Source: Hyphomicrobiales bacterium
GTDB lineage: Bacteria; Pseudomonadota; Alphaproteobacteria; Rhizobiales; Aestuariivirgaceae
Length of the DNA stretch: 7,538 bases
NCBI GenBank assembly: GCA_025356765.1
Contig: JANXRO010000301.1
Location: 1-7,538, forward strand
Direction of reading: 5' to 3'
Part shown: piece after piece, positions 6,176-7,538 of the stretch
How positions within the stretch are numbered: position 1 is the first letter of the stretch
Layout: each line of letters begins with the position of its first letter
The notes under the pieces: generated by a model
The model's input: the letters and a program-made list of their open reading frames with translations, nothing else
What the model was told of the DNA's origin: nothing
The model's database searches: none
Translations under genes and position numbers: made by a program

Positions 6176-7087
6176 TTGCTCGTCAATCAGTCTCAACATG
6201 ATTGGGCTTTTATAACACCAAGCTATTCTGGTGATTTTGAACGTTGCCAAATGCTGTGCAAAAGCTTGGATGTTTTTTTGCAAGGCAACTGGCATCACTA
6301 TATCATTGTCGATAAGCCAGACCTTGGGCTGTTTAAATCTTTTGCCGGCCCCCGCCGCACCATTCTATTAACCCATGATGTGGCCCCGCCCAGCATGCAC
6401 CACCTGTTCAATATACCATTTGCGGGTGGGCGAAGTTTGTGGTGGGCCAGAAAAACCGGTTTCTTCATCGGCTGGCATATGCAGCAAATTATCAAGATGG
6501 GCATTGCCTCTGTCGTCAATCAGCAAGGCTTGGCCTATTGCGATTCTGATGTTTTTTTTGTCAGGCCATTTAACACTGACGCCTTAAGCAACGGCCAAAA
6601 AGTGCGACTGTTTCATTCGTCCCAAGGGCACGCCCTTCCAGAAATTGCCAATCTTAAATATGTAAAACCAGGCTTGGAAATTCTGGGCCTTCCCATCAAC
6701 AACACGGATGTTCATTTTACCTATATTGATAATTTTGTAACCTGGCATCGCCCCACGCTTTTGGCTCTGCGCGAATATATTGAAAAAACCACGGGCAAGG
6801 ATTGGTATACGGAATTGGGCGCAAGATTGGATATATCGGAATATACGCTCTATGGGTTGTTTGTGGACGAGGTTCAAAAAACCAACCCGCATCATTTTGT
6901 TTCCACAAAGCACCTGTGCAAAACCCAGTGGAACAGACAATCCAAAACCGAAGCTGAAATTGAACACTTCTGCCAAGACCTAGAACCGAACCACGTTGCC
7001 ATTGGGGTTCAATCTTTTGCCGGTGTGAATTTGGAGCATCTGAAAAAACAACTCAACCTTGCTATTTCACAGTATAACGCGGTTTAG
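6176..7087 (+). CDS. DUF6492-like putative glycosyltransferase
   Basis: The 303-residue soluble protein has the look of the DUF6492 family, which resembles nucleotide-sugar transferases. Visible marks are the N-terminal WAFITPSYSGDFERC (10-24), the strand YIIVDK (42-47), a DSD in YCDSDVFFVRPF (121-132) that would bind metal and sugar nucleotide, and ISEYTLYGLFV (220-230). There is no signal peptide and no membrane segment, so it should be cytoplasmic. The start is TTG 6176, supported by AGGA eight bases upstream inside the end of the preceding gene; no ATG or GTG lies near the N-terminal domain edge. It is placed between a polymerising glycosyltransferase and an ABC exporter, so a role in adding or modifying a sugar of the same product is likely. 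Transferase activity is inferred from the fold-like motifs and context only. Confidence 0.8.
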   Translation: MLVNQSQHDWAFITPSYSGDFERCQMLCKSLDVFLQGNWHHYIIVDKPDLGLFKSFAGPRRTILLTHDVAPPSMHHLFNIPFAGGRSLWWARKTGFFIGWHMQQIIKMGIASVVNQQGLAYCDSDVFFVRPFNTDALSNGQKVRLFHSSQGHALPEIANLKYVKPGLEILGLPINNTDVHFTYIDNFVTWHRPTLLALREYIEKTTGKDWYTELGARLDISEYTLYGLFVDEVQKTNPHHFVSTKHLCKTQWNRQSKTEAEIEHFCQDLEPNHVAIGVQSFAGVNLEHLKKQLNLAISQYNAV

Positions 7088-7116
7088 GCGAACGTGAAAA
7101 TGAGGGCAGCAAGCGA

Positions 7117-7538
7117 GTGTTGAAAAAAGTTTTTTCAATCTATTGGTCAGCGCCGGGTGGCCGCCCCATTATTGTGGCGGCGCTGATGCTGTTGGCAAGC
7201 GTGGCAGATTTGCTGAGCATGGGTGGCTTGGTGCCACTGATCACCCAACTCACAACGGATGGCGGGCAGAAACAATCACCCATCGCAGAATATGTTCTAG
7301 GGCTGTTTACAAAGCTGGGAGTTGAACCCAGTTTTCTCAATCTGCTGGCCTTTGTGGGAACCGGACTGATTTTAAAATCGGTGATCTCCATGGCCTCGCT
7401 CAGCTATGTCGGAATTTCAGTGGCTGATGTTACAACCAGAATTCGCACGAAACTTTTACATGCCATGATGCAGGCCAAGTGGTCTTATTTTGTTGATCAT
7501 AAGCCAGGCGAAGTGGCTTCACAAATTTCAGCCCAATC
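7117..7538 (+). CDS. ABC transporter transmembrane region (5' part; truncated by window edge)
   Basis: The 140 visible codons encode the start of a type I ABC exporter of the MsbA-like half-transporter class. Two membrane segments are seen (about 17-42 and 72-98). The conserved cytoplasmic-loop pattern follows: TTRIRTKLLHAMM (106-118), then SYFVDHKPGEVAS (123-135). The ATP-binding domain would lie beyond the window. The start is taken as GTG 7117, with GAGGG ten bases upstream; the adjacent TTG 7120 is an alternative, and two nearby ATG/GTG codons lead straight to a TGA in another frame. The gap to the preceding gene is 29 bases with no hairpin, so it belongs to the same operon. Export of the glycan or lipid-linked product made by the upstream transferases is the likely job; the substrate cannot be told. 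Confidence 0.85.
   Translation, partial: MLKKVFSIYWSAPGGRPIIVAALMLLASVADLLSMGGLVPLITQLTTDGGQKQSPIAEYVLGLFTKLGVEPSFLNLLAFVGTGLILKSVISMASLSYVGISVADVTTRIRTKLLHAMMQAKWSYFVDHKPGEVASQISAQ

Noticed and set aside
5873..6298. A 141-codon open frame on the minus strand spanning the junction of the two glycosyltransferase genes.
   Set aside because: Both plus-strand genes there carry strong family motifs. The antisense product resembles nothing and reflects codon bias.
1..7538. CRISPR array, insertion sequence, toxin-antitoxin or phage-defence system.
   Set aside because: No regularly spaced repeats, transposase-like frames, terminal inverted repeats or defence motifs were seen on either strand.

Overview
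The window looks like chromosomal DNA of an alphaproteobacterium, probably of the Hyphomicrobiales (Rhizobiales) type. The reasons are the CpaA/CpaB/TadE gene content with a free-standing pilus N-terminal-domain protein, GTTAAC boxes that resemble CtrA sites, and a DUF6492-type protein next to a surface polysaccharide glycosyltransferase. GC content is moderate by eye. The taxonomic call is an inference from gene content, not from a marker gene.

Left half (1-3201): part of a Tad/Flp (type IVc) pilus locus. On the minus strand, cpaA (prepilin peptidase) is followed by cpaB, which runs off the left edge. Divergently, on the plus strand, come a secreted protein of the pilus-formation N-terminal-domain type, a strong terminator, and then two adjacent TadE-like pseudopilins closed by a second strong terminator. 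CpaA would cleave and mature the major pilin (not in this window) and the TadE-like proteins. CpaB is an envelope component of the same machine. Two GTTAAC-containing boxes, one before cpaA and one before cpaB, suggest cell-cycle (CtrA-like) control, as known for pili in Caulobacter.

Centre (3232-4552): a complete tRNA-Ser(GGA) gene with an encoded CCA end. It is convergent with a lone LptF/LptG-type permease gene on the minus strand.

Right half (4592-7538): a tightly packed plus-strand set. It consists of a membrane-bound family 2 glycosyltransferase with all processive-synthase motifs, a DUF6492-like protein with a DSD motif, and the start of an ABC exporter permease that runs off the right edge. 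Together they look like a surface polysaccharide or glycolipid synthesis and export operon. The GT would polymerise or transfer sugars at the inner membrane, the DUF6492 protein would be an accessory transferase, and the ABC protein would be the exporter. All three appear to start with GTG or TTG rather than ATG.

I did not find a clearly new system. The polysaccharide locus and the arrangement of the pilus genes are the parts most worth following up.
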